From NCBI RefSeq assembly GCF_016458305.1, contig NZ_JAEMHL010000008.1:186001-250000 (forward strand): a DNA stretch of 64,000 bases, written 5' to 3'. Shown here in pieces: positions 45,131-53,877 of the stretch (position 1 is its first letter; the number at the start of each line of letters is the position of its first letter). The notes beneath the pieces are model-generated. The model did no database searches, had not been told where the DNA came from, and saw only the letters and a program-made list of their open reading frames with translations. The position numbers and the translations under genes are program-made. The DNA is from Geomonas anaerohicana (GTDB lineage: Bacteria; Desulfobacterota; Desulfuromonadia; Geobacterales; Geobacteraceae).

Positions 45131-46363
45131 ATGGGATCCATCAAGAGCGGCACCAAAAGATACCGGCAGATCAACTGGGCATTTTTCTTCGCGGGCTTCG
45201 TCACCTTTATCACGCTCTACGACGTGCAGCCGCTGTTGCCGGTCTTCACCCGAGAATTCGGCGTCAGCGCCATGTTTGCCAGCCTGCCCCTTTCGGTCAC
45301 CTCCTGCGCCCTCGCCATCTCCATGCTTTTCGCCGGCACCATCTCCGAGACGCTGGGAAGAAAAACCGTCATGGTCGCTTCGCTGGTGACCACCTCCATC
45401 CTGGCCTATCTGACCTCCCACACCCAGAGCCTGGAACAACTGGTCGTAGTCAGGTTCCTCCAGGGCATCGCGCTGGCCGGCCTTCCTGCCGTCGCCCTCG
45501 CCTATCTCAGCGAGGAAATCGCCCCGGCTTCACTCACCTCAGCCATCGGCCTCTACATCAGCGGTAACGCCATCGGCGGCATGACCGGCAGGATCTTCAC
45601 CGCCACCATGGCCGATGCCACCTCCTGGCGCACGGCCCTGGCCATCATCGGCGTGGTCTGCTTCGTGCTGAGCCTCTACTTCGCCAAGAGCCTCCCCCCC
45701 TCTGAGAACTTCAAGAAGCGCTCATTCGCGGCGCGCTACCTGTTCAGCTCACTGTACCGGCAGTTGCAGGACCCGGGGCTGCTCAGTCTGTACGGAATCT
45801 CCTTCCTGATCATGGGGAGCTTCGTGACCCTGTACAACTACATCACCTTCCGGCTTTTGGGAGCGCCATACCATCTCCCCGCCTCGCTGGTGAGCCTGAT
45901 CTTCCTGGTCTACATGCTGGGATCCTTCAGTTCTTCCATGATCGGGGTGCAGGTAGAGCGCTTCGGGCGCGGCCGGATGCTCTTTCTCACCATAGCCACC
46001 ATGGTCGTCGGGGCGCTCTTCACCGTGAGCCGTGACCTGGGCACCATCGTCACCGGGATCGCCATTTTCACCTGCGGCTTCTTCGGCGCCCACACCATCG
46101 CCTCCAGCTGGGTGGGGAGCCGCGCCAAGACTGCCCGCGCGCAGGCCGCCTCCCTCTATCTCTTCTTCTACTATCTCGGTTCCAGCGTTTCCGGCACCGT
46201 CGGCGGTGTCTTCTGGACCTCCTTCGGCTGGCAGGGCGTGGTGCTCCTGATACTGGGGCTCCTGGGAGCCGGGCTGGTGCTGTTGAAGTTCCTCACCAGT
46301 TGTTCCGAAGGCGACTGCCCTGCCCGAAGCGCCGTTGCCACCCTCGACGTTATGCGCAGCTAA
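45131..46363 (+). CDS. MFS transporter (YnfM/drug-efflux-like)
   Basis: 410 residues with 12 predicted membrane helices. MFS signature loops are SETLGRKTVMVASL (loop 2-3 motif A) and VQVERFGRGRML (loop 8-9). The protein resembles YnfM-type efflux carriers, often paired with a divergent LysR regulator, as here. The start at 45131 has AGGGGAG 5 bases upstream; the longer frame from 45071 is rejected. The substrate is unknown. Confidence 0.88.
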   Translation: MGSIKSGTKRYRQINWAFFFAGFVTFITLYDVQPLLPVFTREFGVSAMFASLPLSVTSCALAISMLFAGTISETLGRKTVMVASLVTTSILAYLTSHTQSLEQLVVVRFLQGIALAGLPAVALAYLSEEIAPASLTSAIGLYISGNAIGGMTGRIFTATMADATSWRTALAIIGVVCFVLSLYFAKSLPPSENFKKRSFAARYLFSSLYRQLQDPGLLSLYGISFLIMGSFVTLYNYITFRLLGAPYHLPASLVSLIFLVYMLGSFSSSMIGVQVERFGRGRMLFLTIATMVVGALFTVSRDLGTIVTGIAIFTCGFFGAHTIASSWVGSRAKTARAQAASLYLFFYYLGSSVSGTVGGVFWTSFGWQGVVLLILGLLGAGLVLLKFLTSCSEGDCPARSAVATLDVMRS

Positions 46364-46422
46364 GTACTCAAGTTCCGGTCGTGCCTGCCGATAAAAGCCT
46401 CAGTAGTCAGGAGGAAAACAGC

Positions 46423-46695
46423 ATGCAGGAACTTATACGAGTAGCGGACGGGGTAGCCATCCCTCTGGAAATGTTAGGGACCTGGGACAAGGTCTCGGAG
46501 TTGGCCTCCAAGTACGGTCGTGTCTTCGAGGCCGATCTGGGGCGGCTCGGGTTCAATTTGCGTCCCATTTACCATCTCAACAACTACATCGGCGGCGAGC
46601 AGGCGATAGCCTTCGGCACAGCCACCTCATCGAGGTTGCAGTTCGTGCTGCGCCCCGACATTTACAAAGCCATGGTAGGCAGCATAGTCCACTGA
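46423..46695 (+). CDS. Small protein of unknown function (90 residues)
   Basis: MQELIRVADGVAIPLEMLGTW at the start, a central KYGRVFEADLGRLGFNLRPIYH segment and a C-terminal FGTATSSRLQFVLRPDIYKAMVG. There is no membrane helix or cysteine. AGGAGG lies 8 bases before the ATG, and codon use looks normal for the neighbourhood, so it is a probable gene. I do not recognise the family. It lies 59 bases after the MFS gene and 386 bases before hcp. Confidence 0.7.
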   Translation: MQELIRVADGVAIPLEMLGTWDKVSELASKYGRVFEADLGRLGFNLRPIYHLNNYIGGEQAIAFGTATSSRLQFVLRPDIYKAMVGSIVH

Positions 46696-46794
46696 CCCCC
46701 GGCCAGCGGGGCGGCCTGTTGCCCCCGCCTGCCCGTCCCCGCCTGTCCACTGCCTCACCAACAACACTGCCTCGCCCAGCTGCCAATTCAGGCT

Positions 46795-46839
46795 TTCCCA
46801 TCATTCCCATAGTTCCCAGCACTCCCGTAACTCCCATCC
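46795..46839. repeat. Degenerate 9-bp tandem repeat, 5 copies
   Basis: Units TTCCCATCA, TTCCCATAG, TTCCCAGCA, CTCCCGTAA, CTCCCATCC. The same unit family occurs at 53878-53940. Confidence 0.7.
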
Positions 46840-46890
46840 TCGCAAGCCTTTCCGACAAAAAAGATCCCCAAACCCACAAACCCCGTTTTT

Positions 46891-46932
46891 ATGACTTAGG
46901 TCAAGGTCGCAGTCGACATTAGCCGTTAAAGT
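46891..46932 (+). promoter_or_regulatory. FNR/HcpR-like operator and -10 box of hcp
   Basis: ATGAC-TTAG-GTCAA (46891-46904) is a near-palindrome of the FNR/CRP superfamily class. TAAAGT at 46927-46932 would be the -10; the operator centre (46897.5) then lies at about -41.5, a class II activator position. The hcp start is about 140 bases downstream. Confidence 0.55.
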
Positions 46933-47081
46933 CACAACATCGAAGCGGCACACAGGAGCCGACGGCTGCCACAGGGACCGCTTCAACAGATCAAGCAAAA
47001 CCAGGAGAATGGATGAAGAGCTTTTTGAAGAACCTTTTCGGTATGGGAACCTCAACTCAAACAAACGCTAAGGAGGAAGTG

Positions 47082-48716
47082 ATGGACAACATGTTTTGCT
47101 ACCAGTGTGAACAAGCCGCCAACGGCGGTTGCTCCAAAGTCGGTGTCTGCGGCAAGAAGCCGGAAGTAGCGGCTCTGCAGGACCTGCTCATCTACAACCT
47201 GAAAGGGATCGCCTTCTGGGCCAACCTCGCCCGCGAGAAAGGCGCCAAGGATGCAGCCATCGACCGCTTCATGCTGGACGGCCTCTTCACCACCGTGACC
47301 AACGTCGACTTCGACGCCGAAGAAATCGCCAAGCTGGTACGTGAAGCAGCCACCCTGCGCAACCAGGCACAGGCTCTCTACGAGAAGGCCAACGGCGGCG
47401 CCTACACCGGTACCGTACCCGAGGCAGCGCAGGCGTTCCACGCCGGCACCACCTCCGAACTGGTTGCCTTGGGCGCCAAGCACGGCGTCAAGAGCGAAGA
47501 GATCGACGCCGACGTCCACTCCGTCAAGGAAATCCTCATCTACGGCATGAAAGGGTACGCAGCCTACGCCCACCACGCCCTGGTGATCGGCCTCGAGAAC
47601 GACGAGATCTACGCCTTCACCCACAAGGCGCTGGCAGCCACCCTGGACCTGAAACTCGGCCTCATGGACTACGTCGGCCTCGCCATGGAGTGCGGCAGGA
47701 TCAACCTGGTCACCATGGAACTCCTCGACAAGGCCAACACCGACAGCTTCGGCCACCCGGTACCGACCCCGGTACAGCTGGGCACCAAGGCAGGCAAGGC
47801 GATCCTCGTTTCCGGCCACGACCTGCGCATGCTCGAAGAGCTCCTGAAGCAGACCGAAGGCAAAGGGATCAACATCTACACCCACGGTGAGATGCTCCCC
47901 GCCCACGGCTACCCGGGCCTCAAGAAGTACGCTCACCTCGCCGGCAACTTCGGTGGCGCATGGCAGGACCAGGCCAAAGAATTCGTCGACTTCCCCGGCG
48001 CCATCATCTTCAACACCAACTGCATCCAGCGCCCGGCCGAGAGCTACAAAGACCGTCTCTTCACCTGGGGCCTGGTCCAGTGGCCGGACGTCAAGAACAT
48101 CAACGGCTGGGACTTCTCCCCGGTCATCGAGAAGGCGCTCTCCCTCCCCGGCTTCGAAGAGGCCCCGGGCAAAGAGATCCTCACCGGCTTCGGGCACAAC
48201 GCGGTGCTCGGCGTGGCCGACAAGGTCATCGACGCGGTCAAAGCCGGCCAGATCCGTCACTTCTTCCTGATCGGCGGCTGCGACGGCGCCAAAACCGGTC
48301 GTAACTACTACACCGAGTTCGCCGAGAACGTACCGAGCGACTGCGTCATCCTGACCCTGGCCTGCGGCAAGTACCGCTTCAACAAGCTTGACTTCGGCGA
48401 CATCGGCGGCATCCCGCGCCTGCTCGACATCGGCCAGTGCAACGACGCCTACTCCGCGATCCAGATCGCCGTGGCCCTCGCCGGCGCCTTCAACTGCGGC
48501 GTCAACGATCTGCCGCTCTCCTTCATCCTCTCCTGGTACGAGCAGAAGGCGGTGGCGATCCTGCTGACCCTGCTCCACCTGGGCGTGAAGAACATCAAGC
48601 TGGGACCGAGCCTGCCGGCCTTCATCACCCCGAACGTGCTGAACTTCCTGGTCGAGAACTTCAACATCGGCCCCATCGGCACCGCCGAAGGCGACCTGAA
48701 GCAGATCCTCGGCTAA
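47082..48716 (+). CDS. hcp: Hybrid cluster protein / hydroxylamine reductase
   Basis: 544 residues from ATG 47082 (MDNMFCYQCEQ), which has AAGGAGG 6 bases upstream. Proximal Fe-S cluster cysteines are spaced C-x2-C-x7-C-x5-C near the N-terminus, the strict-anaerobe type. Hybrid-cluster ligands appear further on (NTNCIQRPAESYKDR, GGCDGAKTGRNYYTEF, LTLACGKYRF, DIGQCNDAYSAI). Hcp removes nitric oxide/hydroxylamine under nitrosative stress in the cytoplasm. An in-frame ATG at 47013, also with a good ribosome site, would add 23 residues; both may be used. A strong terminator follows. Confidence 0.94.
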   Translation: MDNMFCYQCEQAANGGCSKVGVCGKKPEVAALQDLLIYNLKGIAFWANLAREKGAKDAAIDRFMLDGLFTTVTNVDFDAEEIAKLVREAATLRNQAQALYEKANGGAYTGTVPEAAQAFHAGTTSELVALGAKHGVKSEEIDADVHSVKEILIYGMKGYAAYAHHALVIGLENDEIYAFTHKALAATLDLKLGLMDYVGLAMECGRINLVTMELLDKANTDSFGHPVPTPVQLGTKAGKAILVSGHDLRMLEELLKQTEGKGINIYTHGEMLPAHGYPGLKKYAHLAGNFGGAWQDQAKEFVDFPGAIIFNTNCIQRPAESYKDRLFTWGLVQWPDVKNINGWDFSPVIEKALSLPGFEEAPGKEILTGFGHNAVLGVADKVIDAVKAGQIRHFFLIGGCDGAKTGRNYYTEFAENVPSDCVILTLACGKYRFNKLDFGDIGGIPRLLDIGQCNDAYSAIQIAVALAGAFNCGVNDLPLSFILSWYEQKAVAILLTLLHLGVKNIKLGPSLPAFITPNVLNFLVENFNIGPIGTAEGDLKQILG

Positions 48717-48773
48717 TAGCAAAGGCTCTCCAGAGGACACAGAGGCCACAGAGCGAAAGCAAAGTCGCGACAG

Positions 48774-48810
48774 AAAAGGCGGCCCCGGTACAGTACCGGG
48801 GCCGCCTTTT
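48774..48810. terminator. Bidirectional terminator after hcp
   Basis: A 15-bp perfect stem (48774-48788 with 48796-48810) with a 7-base loop, AAAA on one side and TTTT on the other. A second small GC hairpin (48839-48855) follows. Confidence 0.88.
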
Positions 48811-48861
48811 CTCTTCTCTTCGCTCGACGAAGCTCCTCCCCCTCCGGGGGAGGGGACTCCA

Positions 48862-49137
48862 CTACTTGCTCTCGTTATCCTGACCCGGAATAGCCTCCGT
48901 CACGCTCTCGCAAATGATCTTCTTGCTGTCCTGCATGTCTGAATATCTGAAACCGCCTCCCAGCGTGGTCGGCGAGCAGACATTGTCGGGTGAATTGGCA
49001 TTGACCAGGCAGATTGCGCAGGTCACCGTGGGATTGTCAGTGAGTTTTTCCACTTCATTGACCAGACCTTTACTATGCAGAAAGCAGATGTGATGTTCGT
49101 GGTCCCCTGCACAAATGCATTTATGATCGGATTCCAT
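48862..49137 (-). CDS. Small Cys/His-rich protein, possible metal-binding
   Basis: 91 residues. The first 21 residues contain CICAGDHEHHICFLH (three Cys and several His). A second group TCAICLVNANSPDNVC adds three cysteines, and one more is near the C-terminus. The spacing suggests a zinc or Fe-S site. There is no signal peptide or membrane helix. I do not recognise the family. It is convergent with hcp, sharing its terminator region. Confidence 0.68.
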   Translation of the reverse strand: MESDHKCICAGDHEHHICFLHSKGLVNEVEKLTDNPTVTCAICLVNANSPDNVCSPTTLGGGFRYSDMQDSKKIICESVTEAIPGQDNESK

Positions 49138-49248
49138 CAGGTTCCCCCTGTCGTTTTTGTCTTGAGCGTGCCGTCTCTGAAAGACGGCACATCGAATATG
49201 CTATCCCTTTTGCTTTCCTGTGTCATCTGACAACTTGTCCAGCTCCAG

Positions 49249-51945
49249 CTATTTCTGCATCGGCTTTTTCTTCTGCTTGAGCGCTTCCTTCAGCCGCTGC
49301 TGTGCCTGCGTGATCAACATCTGCTGCGTTCCTTCACCGCTCTCACCTTCCACCGGCAAGCGCTGGACGTAACTGCCGTCGGGCTGCATATCCCAGGCGG
49401 AACGGCGGTCCGCATCATGGCAATCGAGCACGGTTCTTAACTCGGTGGTCAGTTCGGGCGCGGTGACCGGGCAAAGGATTTCTACGCGGGCCTCCAGGTT
49501 ACGCTTCATGGCATCGGCGGATGCGATGAAATACTCCTCGGCGCCGCCGTTTCTGAAGTAGTAGATCCGGGCATGTTCCAGGAAACGCCCGACGATGCTG
49601 ACGACTCGGATGTTGTCCGACAGCCCCGGTACGCCGGGGCGCAGCCGGCAGGTGTCGCGCACGTACAGGTCGATCTTCACCCCCGCCATCGAGGCACGGT
49701 ACAGCGCCTTGACGATGTCGCCGTCCTCCAGCGCGTTCATTTTGAACCTGATCAACCCGCCCCCGTTTTGCTGGTGCAGCTCGACCTCGCGTTCAATGCG
49801 CGTCAGCAGTGCCTTCTTCAGCAGCTTGGGCGCCGGCATCACCGCACGGTAGTTGCGCTTCGCCGTGAAGCCGGTGGTCAGGTAATTGAAGAGTTCGGTG
49901 ACGTCCTGGGCGATGGTGTCGTCGCAGGTGATGATGCCGATGTCGCTGTAGATGCGGGCGGTCTCGGTGTGGTAGTTGCCCGTGCCGATGTGGACGTAGC
50001 GCCTGAGGCCCTGGAAGTCCTGGCGCACCACCAGGATTACCTTGCAGTGGGTTTTCAAGCCCACCACCCCGTAGGTGACATGAATCCCCGCCTCTTCCAT
50101 CACCTCGGCCAGGTGGATGTTGGTCGCCTCGTCGAAGCGCGCCTTCAGTTCCACGACCACCGCCACCTGCTTGCCGTTTTGCGCCGCCTGCACCAGTGCG
50201 TCGATGATGCGCCCCTGGATGGAGGTGCGATACAGGGTCATCTTGATGGCGCGCACCTTGGGATCGTTGGCCGCCTCGCGCAGGAAGCGCTCCACCGACG
50301 TCGAGAAGGAGACGTAGGGGTGCTGCAACAGCACGGAGCCGAGGTCGCGGATGGTGTGGAAGATGTTCCGCTCGGCGGTAAGCTGCGGGTGGTCGATCGG
50401 GTGGTGCGGCGGGTCGTGCAGACGCGGGTAATCAAGCTTCGAGATCTCGAAGAGGTCGCGTAACGCCAGCATCCCGGAAACCTCCAGGACGTCGTTTTCC
50501 TCGTCCAGTTCCAGTTCGGCCGCCAGGCGCCCGCGATGCAGCGGCTCCATCCCCGCTCCCACCTCGAGCCGCACGATGGGGGCGAACTTGCGCTCCTTCA
50601 GCTCCGACTCGATCATGGACATCAGGTCGTCCGCCTCTTCCTCGTCCTTCTCGGTGTTGGCGTTCCTGGTGACCCGGAAGATCTCGCAGGAAACGATCAG
50701 CATGCCCGGGAACAGCATGTCCAGGTTGTTCATCATGACCTGCTCGATGGGAATGAAGTGGTCCCCCTTGCCGACCCGGATGAAGCGCGGCGTTCCCAGG
50801 CCTATCGGCACCTTGACCCGCGCCAGGGTGTGTTCGCGCGATTTCGGGTAACGCAGCGTCACCAGGAGGTTGAGCGAGAGGTTGGAGATGAACGGGAAAG
50901 GATGGGCGGGGTCAATCGATTGCGGCGTCAGCAACGGGTAGATGTTGTTGTAGTAGTGCTCCCGCAACAGCTTCTTCTCTTTGGGCGACAGGGTGTCATA
51001 GCTCTCGATGACGATGCCCTTCCCCTCCAGCAGTTCCCGCACTTGGCGGAAGGCTTCCCTTTTGGTCGCCTCGATCTCCCGGACCGACGCGTTACACTCG
51101 ACGACCTGCTGGCGCGGCGTCCGGCCGTCCAGGGTCAGTTCGTGCAGGCCGGCGCCGATCTGCTGCTTCAGACCGCCAATCCTCTTCATGGCAAATTCAT
51201 CGAGATTGGAACTGACAATGGCGATGAACTTGAGCCGCTCCAGCAATGGCGTACGCTCATCCATCGCCTCGTGCAGCACCCGGCGGTTGAACTCGAGCCA
51301 GGTGAGCTCACGGTTCAAGTACCAGCGGCTCTCGCCCAGGTCGAACTCGGGCTGCTCGATACCGGCAGCACCTTTCGGCTTGGGCGGCTGCTTCGCGCCC
51401 GGCTTTACCGCCTTGGCAGCCTTAGGTTTAGTAGCCTTGTTGGCCGCCTTCGGCTTGGCGCCCTTCGCATTGGCAGCCTTAGGTTTAGCGGCCTTGGGGT
51501 TGGCAGTCTTAGATTTGGCAGTCTTAGATTTGGCAGCCTTCGGCTCGGCAGCCTTGGCAGATTTGGTCGCTTTGGCGGTTTTGGTCCCCTTCGCGTCTCG
51601 GCCTGCCTTGTCGGCCAGCTTGGGAGCCTTACCTGCCTTGGACGCTTTGCCCCCCTTGGCTTTACCGGTCTTGCCTCCCTTTTCCGGCTTCAACGCCTGC
51701 CGCGGCACCACATCGGTCAACTGCGGATCACCACCCGCGCCGCCCGGGGCCGCAACCACCTTCACATTGCCGTCAATGAAATGGGGATTGTTCTCAGCAG
51801 GATGATCCGGTGACTCAAGATCCCGCACTCCATGGATTTGCGGGATCTCCAGCACGCTTTGAACGGGGGGCTCTTGCTCATGCAACAGGTTAAAGGCATC
51901 CTCTTCTTGCTCAGTTTTTAGAGGTACAACAGGCTTGGTCTCCAT
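49249..51945 (-). CDS. ppk1: Polyphosphate kinase 1 with long Lys/Ala-rich N-terminal extension
   Basis: 898 residues; the family is usually about 690-720. The PPK1 core starts near residue 207 (RWYLNRELTWLEFNRRVLHEA). It contains KMTLYRTS, the phosphorylated histidine in VGLKTHCKVILVVRQ, YVHIGTGNYH and the C-terminal RVEILCPV region. It makes polyphosphate from ATP reversibly. Residues about 86-193 are a KAAKPKAA-type repeat resembling histone H1 tails, with nucleic-acid or polyphosphate binding likely (inference). The preceding 85 residues are acidic/neutral. The ATG at 51945 follows a GGAGAGTAAGG site. Confidence 0.94.
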   Translation of the reverse strand: METKPVVPLKTEQEEDAFNLLHEQEPPVQSVLEIPQIHGVRDLESPDHPAENNPHFIDGNVKVVAAPGGAGGDPQLTDVVPRQALKPEKGGKTGKAKGGKASKAGKAPKLADKAGRDAKGTKTAKATKSAKAAEPKAAKSKTAKSKTANPKAAKPKAANAKGAKPKAANKATKPKAAKAVKPGAKQPPKPKGAAGIEQPEFDLGESRWYLNRELTWLEFNRRVLHEAMDERTPLLERLKFIAIVSSNLDEFAMKRIGGLKQQIGAGLHELTLDGRTPRQQVVECNASVREIEATKREAFRQVRELLEGKGIVIESYDTLSPKEKKLLREHYYNNIYPLLTPQSIDPAHPFPFISNLSLNLLVTLRYPKSREHTLARVKVPIGLGTPRFIRVGKGDHFIPIEQVMMNNLDMLFPGMLIVSCEIFRVTRNANTEKDEEEADDLMSMIESELKERKFAPIVRLEVGAGMEPLHRGRLAAELELDEENDVLEVSGMLALRDLFEISKLDYPRLHDPPHHPIDHPQLTAERNIFHTIRDLGSVLLQHPYVSFSTSVERFLREAANDPKVRAIKMTLYRTSIQGRIIDALVQAAQNGKQVAVVVELKARFDEATNIHLAEVMEEAGIHVTYGVVGLKTHCKVILVVRQDFQGLRRYVHIGTGNYHTETARIYSDIGIITCDDTIAQDVTELFNYLTTGFTAKRNYRAVMPAPKLLKKALLTRIEREVELHQQNGGGLIRFKMNALEDGDIVKALYRASMAGVKIDLYVRDTCRLRPGVPGLSDNIRVVSIVGRFLEHARIYYFRNGGAEEYFIASADAMKRNLEARVEILCPVTAPELTTELRTVLDCHDADRRSAWDMQPDGSYVQRLPVEGESGEGTQQMLITQAQQRLKEALKQKKKPMQK
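51367..51690. repeat. Coding low-complexity repeat in ppk1
   Basis: Degenerate tandem 9-15 bp units encode Lys-Ala-Ala-Lys-Pro/Ser patterns. Runs of near-identical TTGGCAGCCTTAGG-type units on the plus strand suggest slippage-driven length variation. Confidence 0.75.
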
Positions 51946-52040
51946 GACCTTACTCTCCGGGACTGTAGGGTAGTAATATTATTTCATTATTATCTGACTT
52001 AGGCAACCGGCTGCCCCTGTTTTGCCTGCCGCCGACAGAG

Positions 52041-52087
52041 AAAGGCCCCCGCCGGTGCTATTGTCTGTCACCGATGCGGAGGCCTTT
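52041..52087 (-). terminator. Imperfect terminator-like stem between ppk1 and a small minus-strand ORF
   Basis: AAAGGCC (52041-52047) pairs with GGCCTTT (52081-52087), with further imperfect pairing inside. The rest of 51946-52109 is AT-rich near 51975-52000 and probably carries the ppk1 promoter. Confidence 0.45.
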
Positions 52088-52109
52088 CCCTGTTGCCGAT
52101 GCTGCTTCT

Positions 52110-52319
52110 TTATTCCACAGGCGGGATCTTTCGCGCCCGGGCTGCCCTCTTTCTCAATATCCTCATAACCTCAGCCGAACTCAGCTCTCTCTCCCTCTGT
52201 TTGCGCCGCTCCATGATGACCACAACGGGTGCCTCTTCCTGCTTGCCTTCCTGCTCGCCCATGGTCCACCTCCAGCTGCGGCGGCATCCGCGCTGCAGCA
52301 TCCGGTTAATGGCAAACAT
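52110..52319 (-). CDS. Possible small basic protein (69 residues)
   Basis: Starts MFAINRMLQRGCRRSWRW and ends RERELSSAEVMRILRKRAARARK then IPPVE; strongly basic with a helical C-terminal half. The ribosome site is weak (GAAGA-type). A longer frame from 52391 (MDYRGEN) is possible. It is kept because no competing frame in this interval looks coding. Family unknown. Confidence 0.4.
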   Translation of the reverse strand: MFAINRMLQRGCRRSWRWTMGEQEGKQEEAPVVVIMERRKQRERELSSAEVMRILRKRAARARKIPPVE

Positions 52320-52422
52320 TTTATCTTCATTGCCCCCCGTTGCCACCCCTGGCGCCAATTTGCTTATCCCATTCTCCCCTCTATAATCCATAGGTCCAAT
52401 CCACGCAGCCCCAAGGTAACCG

Positions 52423-53835
52423 ATGAAGATACTCCTTCTGGCGATGCCGGACGCCGCCAACAACTTCCATCGCATCATCAAGGTCCCCAACCTGGGGCTG
52501 TGCTCCATCGCGGCCCAACTCAAGCTGCACGAGGTTAAGGTAGTGGACCTGGTGCTGGTGCACCGCGACATCAAGGCCTGGCTGCAGCGCTTCCTGCGTG
52601 AGTTCCGCCCGGATGTAGTCGGCATCAGCAGCATGAGCTTCCAGTACGAGAGCGCCCTCAAGGTGATGTCGATCTGCCGGACCTGCGTGCCCCAGGCCAA
52701 ACTGGTGCTGGGTGGCTACCACGCCACCCTCGCCTACCGCGAACTGACCGAACAGGCGCCCCCGTTTGACTTCCTGGTACGCGGCGAGGGGGAACATGCC
52801 TTCCCGGCGCTGCTGGAGGCGCTGGATGGGCAACGCTCCTTCTTCGATGTCCCCGGTTTGTCCTGGCCCCGTCATGGCACCTTCATCCACAATCCCACCG
52901 CCGGGTTGCTGGACCTGGCCCAACTCCCGCTGCCCGCCCGCGCTGCCCGCGTCCTCGACGACTTCACCTATTTCGACCGCAAACTCGACTGCGTCGAGAC
53001 CTCGCGCGGCTGCACCATGACCTGCACCTTCTGCTCCATCACCGGGATGTACGGCACCAGCTTCCGCTGTCACCAGGTTGGCCGGGTCATCGAGGATCTG
53101 AAAGTGTTGCAAAAGAGGGGAACCCGCACCGTGCTGCTGGTGGACGACAACATCACCCTGGACAGCCGTCGCTTTACCAGCCTTGCCCAGGCCATCGTGG
53201 AGCATGGGTTGAACAGCATGGAGTACCTGGTGCAGGCCTCCGTGGCCGGCATCGTGGCAGATCCCGAGCTGATACCGGCGCTGGCCCGGGCCAACTTCGC
53301 CCTGGTCTTTCTGGGCATCGAGTCGGTGCTCCCGCAGAACCTGGCTCTCTTTCAGAAGGGGGACATCCGGGAGAAAACGGAGCGGGCGGTGCGCCTGCTG
53401 CGGCAGCACCGCATCGGCGTGATGGGGGGATTCATCATCGGCAATCCGGATGACGGGCGGGAGGAGATCCGGGAGGTATTTCGCGCCTCGCGCCGGTTGG
53501 GCATCGACCTGCCCTACGTGCAATGCGTGACGCCGTACCCCGGCACCAGGATCAGGGAAGAGCTTTTGGCGGCGGGCCTGGTGACCAATCCCGACCGGCT
53601 GAGCAGGTACACCGGGTTCATGTGCAATGTGAGGACGAAGCGGCTCAGTGTGGGGCAGTTGAACCGGATCATGAACTGGGAGAATCTGAAGGCCTTCTTC
53701 AGCCCCTCCATGTTCATCGGCAACTATTTCGTCAGGAAGCGCGAGAAAGGCGGTTTGAAGGTGTTGTTGAACAACCTGGACCTGGTCCGCGGCTTTTTCA
53801 CCGGCGACCAATTCCGGTCTAGGCACAGGTTTTAA
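52423..53835 (+). CDS. B12-binding radical SAM protein
   Basis: 470 residues. An N-terminal cobalamin-binding-type Rossmann domain (PDVVGISSMSF, LVLGGYHATL, FLVRGEGEHAFPALLEAL) precedes a radical SAM domain with Cys197, Cys201 and Cys204 (SRGCTMTCTFCSI), DDNITLD and GGFIIGNPDD. The canonical DxHxxG motif of cobalamin binding is not obvious, as in many members. The reaction is unknown; family members do methylations and ring rearrangements. It converges on the PKS operon and may belong to the same pathway (inference). Confidence 0.88.
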   Translation: MKILLLAMPDAANNFHRIIKVPNLGLCSIAAQLKLHEVKVVDLVLVHRDIKAWLQRFLREFRPDVVGISSMSFQYESALKVMSICRTCVPQAKLVLGGYHATLAYRELTEQAPPFDFLVRGEGEHAFPALLEALDGQRSFFDVPGLSWPRHGTFIHNPTAGLLDLAQLPLPARAARVLDDFTYFDRKLDCVETSRGCTMTCTFCSITGMYGTSFRCHQVGRVIEDLKVLQKRGTRTVLLVDDNITLDSRRFTSLAQAIVEHGLNSMEYLVQASVAGIVADPELIPALARANFALVFLGIESVLPQNLALFQKGDIREKTERAVRLLRQHRIGVMGGFIIGNPDDGREEIREVFRASRRLGIDLPYVQCVTPYPGTRIREELLAAGLVTNPDRLSRYTGFMCNVRTKRLSVGQLNRIMNWENLKAFFSPSMFIGNYFVRKREKGGLKVLLNNLDLVRGFFTGDQFRSRHRF

Positions 53836-53840
53836 CGACC

Positions 53841-53864
53841 GTTCAACGTTCAACGTTCAATGTT
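53841..53864. repeat. 7-bp tandem repeat GTTCAAC/T, 3.4 copies
   Basis: GTTCAAC, GTTCAAC, GTTCAAT, GTT directly after the radical SAM gene. Confidence 0.65.
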
Positions 53865-53877
53865 AGGCTGCTGGCTA

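Noticed and set aside
47052-48749. 565-residue minus-strand open frame opposite hcp
   Set aside because: A mirror of a highly biased gene; Val/Asp/Glu-rich translation without motifs, and the plus strand encodes an intact Hcp.
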